Shown in pieces: positions 15,667 through 24,295 of a DNA stretch of 44,400 nucleotides. How positions within the stretch are numbered: the stretch's first letter is position 1; each line of letters begins with the position of its first letter. Source of the stretch: Nitrospirota bacterium (lineage in GTDB: Bacteria > Nitrospirota > Nitrospiria > Nitrospirales > Nitrospiraceae); contig JACQEY010000227.1 in assembly GCA_016200355.1 (NCBI GenBank), forward strand, positions 1-44,400, read 5' to 3'. A program made the translations under genes and the position numbers. The notes below the pieces were generated by a model that worked only from the letters and a program-made list of their open reading frames with translations, was not told the DNA's origin and did no database searches.

Positions 15667-18600
15667 CGGCGGCCTCGTTCGGCAAGTCGAGGACGACCCG
15701 TGTGCCCTCATTCACCTTGGACAAGATGGTGAACCGTCCTCCGATCTTCTGCGCGCGGGCGGCCATATTGGCCAACCCATGCCCAGCCCTCTTGGCGACA
15801 TTCTGGTTGAATCCACGGCCGTTGTCGCGAATGCTCAACCGGACACCCTGCTTCAGCATCTTGAGCGACACCCTGGCTTCTTGCGCGCGGCCGTGCCGGA
15901 TACAATTACTCACCGCTTCTTGGATGACGAGGAACAGGTGCAGGGACTGTTCAGCCGAGACGGCCTTCGCGGCACGGTCTTCGACCGCGAGGCGCACACG
16001 CGTGACCTGATTCTGCGTCAGCAATGTCAGCATGTGCTCCAGCGCCGTCGACAAGTCCTTCCCCTGGAGCAGATCGGAGGCCAGCCCCGCAATGAAGTGC
16101 CGGATCTCGCGCATTACCTGGTTCAATTGATCAATGGCCTGATTGAGTGGTGGGCCAAACGTCTTGCGGGCCGTTGGAGACAGCTTCGATTTGCTGGCTT
16201 CGAGGGTGAGGCCCACGGCAAAGAGCGACTGTAAGATGCCATCATGCAGGTCTTGGCTGATCCGCTCGCGTTCCTCGATAGCCGCCCTTAAGGCACGCTC
16301 CCGCTGATGGAGCACCTCTTCGGCTTGTCTCCGATCCGTGATGTCGCGGCAGAAGACGAAGTTGTATTCCTGCCCCTCGAACGCGACATAGTTGGCCACG
16401 ATTTCCACTGGGTAGATCTCTCCAGTTTTGGTCCGGTGCCTCGTTTCGAAGCGGAGCCGCTTTTTCTCCTTGAGCTCATCCCAATGTTGGGTCCATCGGC
16501 TCAACTGGTAATCAGGGTCTAAGTCCGGAATAGTCATCGCGAGAAGTTCCTCGTGCGCATACCCGAGTCGCTCGCAGGCGGCATCATTCACATACAGAAT
16601 CCGGGCGTCGCGATCGATCCAGAAGGCCATGTCCGCCCCGCGATCAACCGCATATTGGGTCAATCGCAGGGTTTCCTCCGCCTGCTTCCGTTCGGTGATG
16701 TCGATGTGGGAGCCCGCCATGCGATAGGGGTTACCTGCGGCATTGGAGAGCGTGATCCCGCGAGCGAGGATCCACCGATAACTCCCGTCTTTGTGACGCA
16801 GACGATGTTCCAGTTCATATTGTGGAGTGGCCCCATCCAGATAGGCTCGTACTGCGGCCAGCGCGCGCGCGCGGTCCTCGGGATGGAGGCGCGCCTCCCA
16901 CTCCGAGAACTCTCCTCGGAGTTCATGCTCTGCATACCCCAACATGCTCTTCCAGATCGGAGAGAAGTAGACCTCGTTGGTCCGCAGATCCCAGTCCCAA
17001 ATCCCGGTGTTCGAACCGCGGGTGGCGAGGTTGAGCCGCTCTTCGCTCACATGCAAGGCATCTGCGGTCCGCTTGCGTTCGATCGCAATGCACGCGATAT
17101 GCGCCGCCCGTCCGATGAGCAACAAATCGGCTTCGGTCGGCTGCTGTGGGTTGCCGTAATACACCGCGAATGTGCCCAAGACGGTCCCGTCGGAGGCTAT
17201 CACGGGCGTGGACCAGCAGGCCCGGAGACCGTGGCCCAGGGCAAGGTCGTGGAAATCAGCCCACAGCGGATCGCGCGCGATATCCGATACGATCACCTGG
17301 CGTCGCATGAAGGCCGCGGTCCCGCAGGAGCCGACGGTCGGGCCGATCGCCACGCCATCGATCGCATGGACATACGCATCAGGGAGGCTGGGCGCGGCGC
17401 CATGACGCAAGTGCAGTCCATCAGGATCGAGAAGCAAAATGGAATAGTGCGCCCTGCTTGAAAGTTCCTCGAACTGCTGACACATCAGCGTCAGAACCTC
17501 TTGCAGGGAAACATCTGTGGCTATCAGCTCCAGAATGCGCTTCTCGGCGGCCAAGAGCTGTTCATTGACCCTGCGCACCGTGATGTCTTCGCATGACACC
17601 AATACGACCGTCTCTTCGGCAGAAGATTGACCCACACGAGCCGCCTCTCTCACCCATATCATGCTCCCGTCTTTCCGTAGCTTCCGGAACTCCCAGTGTC
17701 TCGTGATCTCCGGTGTCGCAAGACACTCAGACAGACTCGCGGCAACGGATTCCTTATCGTCTTCGTGAAAGAGGCTCAGCACAGAATGCCCGATTAATTC
17801 TTCCACCTGATACCCTAGCTGCTCCGCCCCAAAACGATTGACGGAGCGCACCGTACCGTCCGTCGCAAGCGTGAAGTACATGGTCGGGGTTTCATCGTAC
17901 AGCGACCGATATCGTTCTTCGCTTGCACGAAGCGCCGCTTCCGCCCGCTTGCGCTCTCCGATATCCCGCATGATGGCGCAGTTGAATTCTTTCCCATCGT
18001 ACCGCAGATAATTGACGGTGACCTCCGTGTCCAAGACACGACCGGTCCTCGACCAGTGTTTCGATTCGAACGTCATAGAGCCTGTTTGTTTCAACTCCTC
18101 CCAATGTGCCAGCCAAACATCACGAGGGAAGGCAGGGTCGATGTCGTGCACGGTCATGGACGTCAATTCCTCGCGTGTATATTCCAACATCCGACATGCC
18201 GCCTCGTTGACATGCACAATCCTGGCGTCAGGCCCGATCCAGAAGAATCCTTCAACCGCATGGTCAACGGAAAACTGCGTCAGCCGGAGCGCTTCCTGGG
18301 CCTGCCGCAACATCGTAATGTCTTCGTTCAGCACGATGGTGCCTAGGATATTCCCGGTCTCGTCTCGGACCGGGACGGTCGAATTGCGAATGACCTTCTT
18401 CGTCCCATCGAGACATTCGAAGTCGAAGGTTTCGTTCAGCGAAGCGACACCTGTCGCGAGCACATGGCTCAAGGCCCAGCGATGTGGCTCGTTGGCTGAT
18501 CCGACGGTCTCCCACCAGCCTGCCTGGTTGTTCTCGGTCTGCAGCCCGATCTGTTTAATGTTCGACCAAATCTGCTTTGCAGCCGGGTTTGCGAGGAGCG

Positions 18601-21130
18601 GCTTGCCAACTCGATCGGTAAACCACACCCCAACCGGGAGCGCATCAAGGACGGTTCGCAACTGGTGTTCGCTCTGGGCCAGAGCCTCCTGCACCTGCTT
18701 CCGCTCGGTGATATCCACCGTTGCACCGAAGAGATGGGTAATCTGTCCCTCGTGATCGCGAACGGCATGGCCTCGTACCTCCGTCCAGATAATCGCGCCA
18801 TCCTTCTTACACATACGAACTTCATGCGTGTAATCGTCTTTGTTCCCGTTGACGATTTTTTGCCAGTGGTCCATTGCTATGGATTGATCGTCCGCATGCA
18901 CGAGGTTGAGCCACACCTTGGGATCTGTCGACAATTCGTCGACTGCGTAGCCGAACAACGCCTTAAGATTGGCGTCGCCAAAGTACGTGCCTGCGGCTAC
19001 GTCCAGTTCCCACACACCGACCTTTCCGACCGCCGTTGCACGCGCATACCGCTTCTCGCTCTCCTGCAACGCCTCCTCCGCCCGTTTGCGCTGGATCATG
19101 AACGCGATGTGACCAGCGATCGTCTGCGCGACCCGAATCTCTTCCTCCGTAAACTGGTGCGGGATGTCGTAATAGAGCATGAATTTACCCAGCAGCCCGT
19201 CGGACGACCACAACGGGACAAAACTTAGCGCCCGGATTCTCTCGGCGCGAAAAATTCCTCTGTACGCCTCCATAGACGGATCTTCCTCGATATCAGCCAC
19301 ACAAATCGGCGGCGGATTGACGGCCTCGCGCGACCACGGCGAATGGCCCTCCACCGCTTGTGTATACTCTTTCGAGAGACCCCGTGACGCCTTGAATCGC
19401 ATAACGCCATCGTCGTCGAAGAGAAGAATGGAAGCGCGATCCACCTTGAGCGCCTGCTGCACACCGTCGATCCCCTGCTCGTAGCCTTCCTCCAGCGAGG
19501 AGGCCCGGGACAGGGCAACGGTCATGTTGAAGATGGCCTGCAACGCCTCGTACTGTCGTGCCCGCATTGCCTCAAACTGCTTGCGTTTCGTGATGTCCCG
19601 CATGAAATAGTGGTGTCCGAGATAACGCTCTTCCCCGTCGAGGATCTTCACCATCAGAACCTGTTTCCAGAACGTCGAGCTGTCCTTTCGCAGAGCTACG
19701 GCTTCGAATTCTCCCTTTCCTTCCCGCAACATCGTCGCATACGCCGCTTCCATCCTCGGCCGGTCGTCTGGATGAACCGTGCAGAACGCCTCCTCGCCGA
19801 TCAGTTCGGATGGATCATAGCCCAGCGCGCCGGCATACGCCTCGTTCACCTCAAGGTAGCGCCCGTCGGGACCTACGCGCGAAATACCTGGCATCGCGTT
19901 GGCCAAAGCTAGATTCATCTCCCGCAGCGCTTCTTCCGCCTGCTTCACTTCCGTGACATCACGCGAGACCCCGACGAGTCCAATAACTTCGCCCTGACTA
20001 TTTCGGAGCGGTGTCTTGACGGTGTAGAACACTCGTGATTCCCCCTTGAACGGAACGATCTCTTCGAAACGGGCTTGCTCAGATCTGGACATCACCTGCC
20101 GGTCGTCAGCCCTGAGCCGCGCCGAGACCTCGGCGGGGAACAAGTCTTTGTCGACTCTTCCGACAATCTGGTCGGCCGGTTTGCCGATGACCTCAGCCCC
20201 GGCGGAATTGATCAACAGATAGCGGCCTGACGTGTCCTTCATGAAGATTGCTTCCGAGGCCGTCTCGATCACGGTGCGGAGCAATCGCTCCTTGTCCCGC
20301 AGCGCCACTTCAGCCCGATGGCGCTCCGTCACGTCGCGGAAGCTCCAGACCCGACCGACAATCTCCGCTTCCGCTTCCGCTTCCGCTTCCGCTTCCGCTT
20401 CCAAGATTTGTGCCCGCGAATAGCGCTCGAATACACGGCCGTCATTGAATGTCAGCATATCCAAACTGTCCTGCTCTGGATGCGCATATAGTTCCTGCAC
20501 CCTGCGCAGGAACGCTTCCGGTTCTTGGAGTTGCTCCAGCACGAAATCCAGCAGGGCTGCGTCGTCTCCGCGATCCAAGAGAGCTTTTGGAATCCGCCAC
20601 AGTTCTGAGAACCGCTTGTTCGCGATCGTCACTTTCCCTTCACGGTCGACCGCCAGCAGACCATCTGCGGTGGAGTTGATGACGGCCAGAAGCAGCGAAT
20701 AGGCCCGCTTGCGCTCGGTAATGTCTTGGCATGAGCCGGACATTCGACGAGGCTCTCCCTGCTCATCCCATAGCGCCTGCCCGCGCCCGCGAATCCAACA
20801 ATAGTCGCCTGCATTGGTGCGCAGCCGGTACTCGACATCGTACGGAACTCGATGCTCAATGTGCGCAGCCAATTGGCCGAACACGCGATCCTTGTCATCG
20901 GGGTGGAGCCGGGCAGCCCATTGCTCTAACGTCTCGAACGAGTCAGATTCTTGTAGTCCCAGCAGTTTCCGGACTCGCGGCGACCACCAGATCGGTGTCT
21001 GTGGCGCATACCAGGGCTCGCCAGGAAGCCGGTGAGCATCCCAGAGGATATCGGTCGAGCCTTCCACGGCCAGCGCCAAACGTTCTTCACTCTCACGCAA
21101 AGCTACTTCCGCCCGCTTCTTGTCAGACAC
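15653..21130 (-). CDS. Giant multi-PAS/GAF NarX-type sensor kinase, C-terminal part
   Basis: This open frame encodes 1825 residues. I count ten PAS domains and two GAF domains in the order PAS x4, GAF, PAS x4, GAF, PAS x2. A HisKA_3 helix (ISQDLHDGILQSLFAVGL, phospho-His present) and an HATPase (VIQEAVSNCIRHG, DNGRGF, GHGLANMAARA) follow. No membrane segment is evident, so it is probably cytoplasmic. The GTG at 21130 is a poor start that falls at the end of a PAS domain whose first half lies upstream, in the same frame, beyond a TAA at 21239-21241. Restored, the protein would be about 2136 residues. PAS 7 and PAS 10 are close copies of each other. A hexanucleotide repeat encodes a Glu-Ala run in PAS 2. 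Confidence 0.85.
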   Translation of the reverse strand: MSDKKRAEVALRESEERLALAVEGSTDILWDAHRLPGEPWYAPQTPIWWSPRVRKLLGLQESDSFETLEQWAARLHPDDKDRVFGQLAAHIEHRVPYDVEYRLRTNAGDYCWIRGRGQALWDEQGEPRRMSGSCQDITERKRAYSLLLAVINSTADGLLAVDREGKVTIANKRFSELWRIPKALLDRGDDAALLDFVLEQLQEPEAFLRRVQELYAHPEQDSLDMLTFNDGRVFERYSRAQILEAEAEAEAEAEAEIVGRVWSFRDVTERHRAEVALRDKERLLRTVIETASEAIFMKDTSGRYLLINSAGAEVIGKPADQIVGRVDKDLFPAEVSARLRADDRQVMSRSEQARFEEIVPFKGESRVFYTVKTPLRNSQGEVIGLVGVSRDVTEVKQAEEALREMNLALANAMPGISRVGPDGRYLEVNEAYAGALGYDPSELIGEEAFCTVHPDDRPRMEAAYATMLREGKGEFEAVALRKDSSTFWKQVLMVKILDGEERYLGHHYFMRDITKRKQFEAMRARQYEALQAIFNMTVALSRASSLEEGYEQGIDGVQQALKVDRASILLFDDDGVMRFKASRGLSKEYTQAVEGHSPWSREAVNPPPICVADIEEDPSMEAYRGIFRAERIRALSFVPLWSSDGLLGKFMLYYDIPHQFTEEEIRVAQTIAGHIAFMIQRKRAEEALQESEKRYARATAVGKVGVWELDVAAGTYFGDANLKALFGYAVDELSTDPKVWLNLVHADDQSIAMDHWQKIVNGNKDDYTHEVRMCKKDGAIIWTEVRGHAVRDHEGQITHLFGATVDITERKQVQEALAQSEHQLRTVLDALPVGVWFTDRVGKPLLANPAAKQIWSNIKQIGLQTENNQAGWWETVGSANEPHRWALSHVLATGVASLNETFDFECLDGTKKVIRNSTVPVRDETGNILGTIVLNEDITMLRQAQEALRLTQFSVDHAVEGFFWIGPDARIVHVNEAACRMLEYTREELTSMTVHDIDPAFPRDVWLAHWEELKQTGSMTFESKHWSRTGRVLDTEVTVNYLRYDGKEFNCAIMRDIGERKRAEAALRASEERYRSLYDETPTMYFTLATDGTVRSVNRFGAEQLGYQVEELIGHSVLSLFHEDDKESVAASLSECLATPEITRHWEFRKLRKDGSMIWVREAARVGQSSAEETVVLVSCEDITVRRVNEQLLAAEKRILELIATDVSLQEVLTLMCQQFEELSSRAHYSILLLDPDGLHLRHGAAPSLPDAYVHAIDGVAIGPTVGSCGTAAFMRRQVIVSDIARDPLWADFHDLALGHGLRACWSTPVIASDGTVLGTFAVYYGNPQQPTEADLLLIGRAAHIACIAIERKRTADALHVSEERLNLATRGSNTGIWDWDLRTNEVYFSPIWKSMLGYAEHELRGEFSEWEARLHPEDRARALAAVRAYLDGATPQYELEHRLRHKDGSYRWILARGITLSNAAGNPYRMAGSHIDITERKQAEETLRLTQYAVDRGADMAFWIDRDARILYVNDAACERLGYAHEELLAMTIPDLDPDYQLSRWTQHWDELKEKKRLRFETRHRTKTGEIYPVEIVANYVAFEGQEYNFVFCRDITDRRQAEEVLHQRERALRAAIEERERISQDLHDGILQSLFAVGLTLEASKSKLSPTARKTFGPPLNQAIDQLNQVMREIRHFIAGLASDLLQGKDLSTALEHMLTLLTQNQVTRVRLAVEDRAAKAVSAEQSLHLFLVIQEAVSNCIRHGRAQEARVSLKMLKQGVRLSIRDNGRGFNQNVAKRAGHGLANMAARAQKIGGRFTILSKVNEGTRVVLDLPNEAADVHR
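20363..20402. repeat. Hexanucleotide microsatellite in the giant kinase gene
   Basis: About six tandem TTCCGC units (coding strand GCGGAA) give an alternating Glu-Ala stretch, EAEAEAEAEAEAE, between ARAQIL-like and IVGRVWSF strands of a PAS domain. A unit of six keeps the frame, so its length could vary without breaking the gene. Confidence 0.85.
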
Positions 21131-21238
21131 ATCCCGTCCGATTCCGGTGATGCCGATGGGCTCGCCGTGAAGATTCTTGAGTAAGGCGCCGGTCCAGTGA
21201 TAGGGAACGAGGCGGTGATCCTTGGTCAGCAGATGGCC

Positions 21239-22063
21239 TTAAAGTTCGGCGTACCCTTCCGTGAAGGCCCGCTGAATGGCGGTGGCAGTGCTGGTCTGTT
21301 CTTCCGGAGGCACGAAGGCTAAGGCAGGCTTGTTCAACAATTCCTCGGGACTGTATCCCGTGACTTCTTCGACACGACGATTCCATCTCACCATGTTGCC
21401 TTGGGCGTCGAGGGTGAACATGACATCAGGGATCGACTCCATAACATTGTGTAAATCGGCCAGAGCCTGGGCACGTTCCTGCTCGGCTCGCCTCCGTTCG
21501 ACCTCCGCCGCAATGCGTGGGGCAAAGACTCCCAACAGGGATTGCAGAGAGTCGCTGTGTTCCAGAGGCTTCGTATCCATCACGACAAGCAATCCAATCA
21601 CTGCTCCGTTTTTCGCCAGAAGCGGTACAGCGCAATAGCTCTCGGCTCCGAGGTCTGCCAACCGCTGGAACAGAGGAAACGTGGCCTGGAGATCCCGGTC
21701 GAAACAGGCGAAGGTCTGTGTCAGTGCAGTGGAACAGGGTGTATGGGTGAGTTCATATTCGAAGTTGTCGACGAGGGCGCCTCCGGCGGAGACGGCCAGG
21801 GTGTGGATTTTCTTGATGCGATCTTCCTGCACCTCCCCGATGATTGCGTACTGTACCTTCAACCGCGCCGTCAGGTGTGTCACCAAGGCCGAGAAGAACT
21901 CCTCGCCGGTCTCCGCCGCTGTGCCTTCAACGATGGCGCGAAGCAGGTCTGAGTGCTCCCGCAAATCTTGTGCTACGCGGTCCCGTTCCGCCAGCTCGCG
22001 CGACAGGTCGGCAACCTGGCCGCGCAACAAGTCCAATTCGGACAGATGGCCGGTACCACTCAT
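21239..22063 (-). CDS. N-terminal part of the giant sensor kinase (GAF plus half a PAS)
   Basis: This part has 274 residues from ATG 22063, which has a strong AAGGAG ribosome site 7 nt upstream. A coiled-coil start (LDLLRGQVADLSRELAERD) leads to a GAF domain (~40-190: HLTARLKVQYAIIGEV...VPLLAKNGAVIGLLVVM) and the first half of a PAS domain (MESIPDVMFTLDAQGNMVRW...GYSPEELL). It ends at TAA 21241-21239. The frame continues without a gap after the stop as GHLLTKDHRLVPYHWTGALL...GIGRDV, the missing PAS C-half. It is thus one gene broken by a single nonsense codon, or a sequencing error. A fragment alone would lack kinase domains. Confidence 0.8.
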   Translation of the reverse strand: MSGTGHLSELDLLRGQVADLSRELAERDRVAQDLREHSDLLRAIVEGTAAETGEEFFSALVTHLTARLKVQYAIIGEVQEDRIKKIHTLAVSAGGALVDNFEYELTHTPCSTALTQTFACFDRDLQATFPLFQRLADLGAESYCAVPLLAKNGAVIGLLVVMDTKPLEHSDSLQSLLGVFAPRIAAEVERRRAEQERAQALADLHNVMESIPDVMFTLDAQGNMVRWNRRVEEVTGYSPEELLNKPALAFVPPEEQTSTATAIQRAFTEGYAEL

Positions 22064-22467
22064 GGTGCAGCTCCTTGCCATGCAAGATGGCGCTGTATTG
22101 CGGATGGGCACGGATCATCAGCATCGACGTATCGACGTGCAGGGATTACGATCGCGCTGATGCCGTTGCGTTGTGCGGAACGATTCTGATGGTGACTGAA
22201 AAGAAAGAAATGGATAACCGTAGATGCGACACGAGCGTTCCAGCGACAAATCCCGGCCCTATTGTGTTGGTGCAGATCGGGTAGAGAGAACCGCATGTAC
22301 GCAGGCCCTAGCCGGTGATCCTGAATAGGGGTGTTAGGAGGGCTGTAGTATCTTACGGATGACTCCCGGATGTCTAGGCCAGAATGGCGGGCAGGATCGA
22401 AGACGACGCGGGAATAACTTCGCCGAAAATTGGATTCTTCCGGCGCCAGCGTAAGCGAGTGTAATTT
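22064..22467. other. Gene-free stretch upstream of the giant kinase
   Basis: About 400 bases without a convincing gene, repeat or RNA. The open frames here run through the tRNA or lack a ribosome site. It presumably holds the kinase promoter, but I see no clear -35/-10 pair. Confidence 0.4.
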
Positions 22468-22551
22468 TGGTGCCGAAGGCGGGACTTGAACCCGCACGGC
22501 TTGCGCCACACGCCCCTCAAACGTGCGTGTCTGCCATTTCACCACTTCGGC
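22468..22551 (-). tRNA. tRNA-Leu (anticodon GAG)
   Basis: The acceptor GCCGAAG pairs with CTTCGGC. The D-arm is TGGTGAAATGGCAGACACGC, the anticodon loop is TTGAGGG, and a variable arm follows (class II). The T-arm is GGGTTCAAGTCCC and CCA is encoded. The layout matches bacterial tRNA-Leu(GAG), which reads CUC/CUU. Confidence 0.95.
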
Positions 22552-22561
22552 GACCGAATCC

Positions 22562-22648
22562 GTGAGGCGTCAAACGTGAAGCGTATCTCGTGAAGCGTCG
22601 TTCGTTTCTGGATTCTGACGTTTCACGCTTCACGTTTCACGAACGACG
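22562..22648. repeat. Word-built palindrome of GTGAAGCGT/ACGCTTCAC units (W2)
   Basis: The left side has two CGTGAAGCGT words ending in CGTCGTTCGT (22596-22605). The right side has ACGCTTCACGTTTC and ACGAACGACG (22639-22648), giving a long hairpin. The 19-mer at 22587-22605 recurs exactly at 27223-27241. It sits upstream of tRNA-Leu. Confidence 0.7.
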
Positions 22649-22733
22649 TGCGACTAACCAGAGGGAGGCGCATTATAGAAGTGGGCCAAAATCCTTGTCA
22701 ATCAATAGAGGCTCCGGTAGAATCGGGCGGCTC

Positions 22734-23468
22734 ATGCTCACCGAGTCCTCCAACGTTGTGCAAAGTCTCCCCAGCATCACTTCCACGCTCGATGATGTCG
22801 TTGAACGACGGGCACAGGGGTCGATCGCTGCATTGTTCGATGTCGACAACACGCTCTTGCCTGGAGCGGCCAGCGAGGTACGATTTTTCCGGTTTCTGTG
22901 GCGACGTGGCCTAGTGGGATGGAGCGAATTGACCCGAAGCGCTGCCTGGCTCGCGAGACACATGCCCCCATTCTCGCTGCACTCGCTCCGCGAACGAAAA
23001 GTGTATCTGGCGGGCAAGCGGCCTGCGGATATTGAATCCTATGCGCGGGAGTTCTGTCAGGCCGAGATGATCGGCAAGGTGTCTGTGCAAGGTCGCGCGA
23101 AGCTGGACGCGCATCGACAAGCCGGGCACCAGCTGATTCTTGTGACCGGCGCGCCTGATTTTTTGATCGAACCCCTCGCGAAATTCTTGGGCGTGACCAC
23201 GGTCTTCGCCGCGAAGCCGGAGCAACGGGATTCCGTGTATACCGGTACGTTGATTCCCCCGTTGCCCTATGGCCATGGTAAACGTGAGCTGATCCTCGCC
23301 CACGCTCGGGAAATGGGTCTCGATCTGGCCGGTTCCTACGCCTATGGCGACAGCCCCGGCGATCACGACCTTCTTGAACTGGTCGGGCACCCCCTGGTGG
23401 TCAACCCAATCCGGGGCATGGCTCGCACGGCGCAACGCCTCGGCTGGCCTGTCGCTACGTGGAAATGA
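22734..23468 (+). CDS. HAD-IB family phosphatase
   Basis: The protein has 244 residues. HAD motif I is ALFDVDNTLL (nucleophile and acid/base Asp), motif II is LILVTGAPDFL, and motif III/IV is HGKRELI followed by AYGDSPGDHDLLELVG. The helical cap between motifs I and II fits the SerB-like IB subfamily. The usual substrates are phosphoserine or phospholipid-type phosphates; which one applies here is not determined. ATG 22734 is chosen because the longer reading starts inside repeat W2; GGGCGG upstream is a modest ribosome site. Confidence 0.85.
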   Translation: MLTESSNVVQSLPSITSTLDDVVERRAQGSIAALFDVDNTLLPGAASEVRFFRFLWRRGLVGWSELTRSAAWLARHMPPFSLHSLRERKVYLAGKRPADIESYAREFCQAEMIGKVSVQGRAKLDAHRQAGHQLILVTGAPDFLIEPLAKFLGVTTVFAAKPEQRDSVYTGTLIPPLPYGHGKRELILAHAREMGLDLAGSYAYGDSPGDHDLLELVGHPLVVNPIRGMARTAQRLGWPVATWK

Positions 23469-23504
23469 GCAAGCGTGCCTGAAGCCATCAGGTCTCGGAC
23501 TTTT

Positions 23505-23549
23505 GACCTTCGACCTTCACACTATGTGACCTTCAGCCGTTCAACCTTC
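23505..23549. repeat. GACCTTC word repeats (W3)
   Basis: GACCTTC occurs at 23505, 23512 and 23528, with AACCTTC at 23543. It fills the gap before queE, which lacks a recognisable ribosome site there. Confidence 0.5.
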
Positions 23550-23572
23550 AGTCTTTGTACCTCGATCGTTAT

Positions 23573-24208
23573 ATGCGAGTGACCGAGATCTTCCATAGCA
23601 TTCAAGGTGAGTCGAGCTACGCCGGACAGCCCTGTGTGTTTGTCCGGCTGACCGGATGCCCGCTCCGCTGCACCTGGTGCGATACCGACTATGCCTTTCA
23701 TGGAGGGCGGGAGTATTCGCTCGAAGAAATCCTGGAGAAGGTACGCACCTATGGCTGCCATCTCGTGGAAGTCACGGGAGGGGAGCCGCTTGCCCAGCCC
23801 GAGAGCCTCCCGCTCATGACCAGACTGTGCGACGCCGGGTATACGGTCCTCCTTGAGACCAGCGGGGCTATCGATATCGCGCCGGTCGATCCGCGTGTCC
23901 ATGTCATCCTGGACGTGAAGTGCCCAGGGAGCGATATGACCGATCGGATGCACTGGCCGAATCTTTCTCAGCTAGCGGCCAAGGACGAGGTAAAGTTTGT
24001 CCTGGCCAATCGAGCCGATTACGGCTGGGCTCGTAAAATTCTTGCCAGGCATGACCTAGCCAGCCGCTGTACGGTGTTCTTCAGTCCGGTCTTCGGCTCG
24101 CTCGATATGCGTGAGCTGGCCGAATGGATTTTGGCCGATCGCTTGCCGGTCCGTTTTCAATTGCAGATGCACAAGTACATCTGGGCGCCAGATATGCGCG
24201 GAGTATGA
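23573..24208 (+). CDS. queE: 7-carboxy-7-deazaguanine synthase (radical SAM)
   Basis: The protein has 211 residues. The start MRVTEIFHSIQGESSYAGQP is typical of QueE and is followed by the radical-SAM cluster motif CPLRCTWCDTDYAF (CxxxCxxC). VTGGEPLAQPE and VILDVKCPGS match family blocks. The enzyme contracts CPH4 to CDG in queuosine/preQ0 biosynthesis. No queC, queD or queF is in the window. ATG 23573 is used although the upstream bases are repeat-like and without a Shine-Dalgarno; TTG 23555 would add six residues. Confidence 0.93.
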   Translation: MRVTEIFHSIQGESSYAGQPCVFVRLTGCPLRCTWCDTDYAFHGGREYSLEEILEKVRTYGCHLVEVTGGEPLAQPESLPLMTRLCDAGYTVLLETSGAIDIAPVDPRVHVILDVKCPGSDMTDRMHWPNLSQLAAKDEVKFVLANRADYGWARKILARHDLASRCTVFFSPVFGSLDMRELAEWILADRLPVRFQLQMHKYIWAPDMRGV

Positions 24209-24213
24209 GAAAT

Positions 24214-24281
24214 GTCATTGGTCAAGGGTCATTGGCGGGAAAGCCTCCGTACCCATTGACCAGTGACGATTGACCACTGAC
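24214..24281. repeat. ATTGACC/GGTCAAT word palindrome (W4)
   Basis: TCATTGGTCAAGGGTCATTG (left) faces CCATTGACCAGTGACGATTG (right) across an 18-nt loop region. It lies between queE and pepA and ends just before the pepA ribosome site. Confidence 0.6.
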
Positions 24282-24295
24282 AAGGAGTTTTCGCA

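Noticed and set aside
16553-17461. Plus-strand open frame of 302 codons opposite the giant kinase
   Set aside because: The opposite strand encodes clear PAS and GAF domains; this frame is an antisense shadow.
21239-21241. Programmed readthrough or recoding at the TAA in the kinase gene
   Set aside because: TAA is not used for selenocysteine or pyrrolysine, and no recoding structure is visible; a nonsense change or sequencing error is simpler.
22060-22545. Minus-strand open frame crossing tRNA-Leu
   Set aside because: It runs through a structured tRNA and has no start signal.
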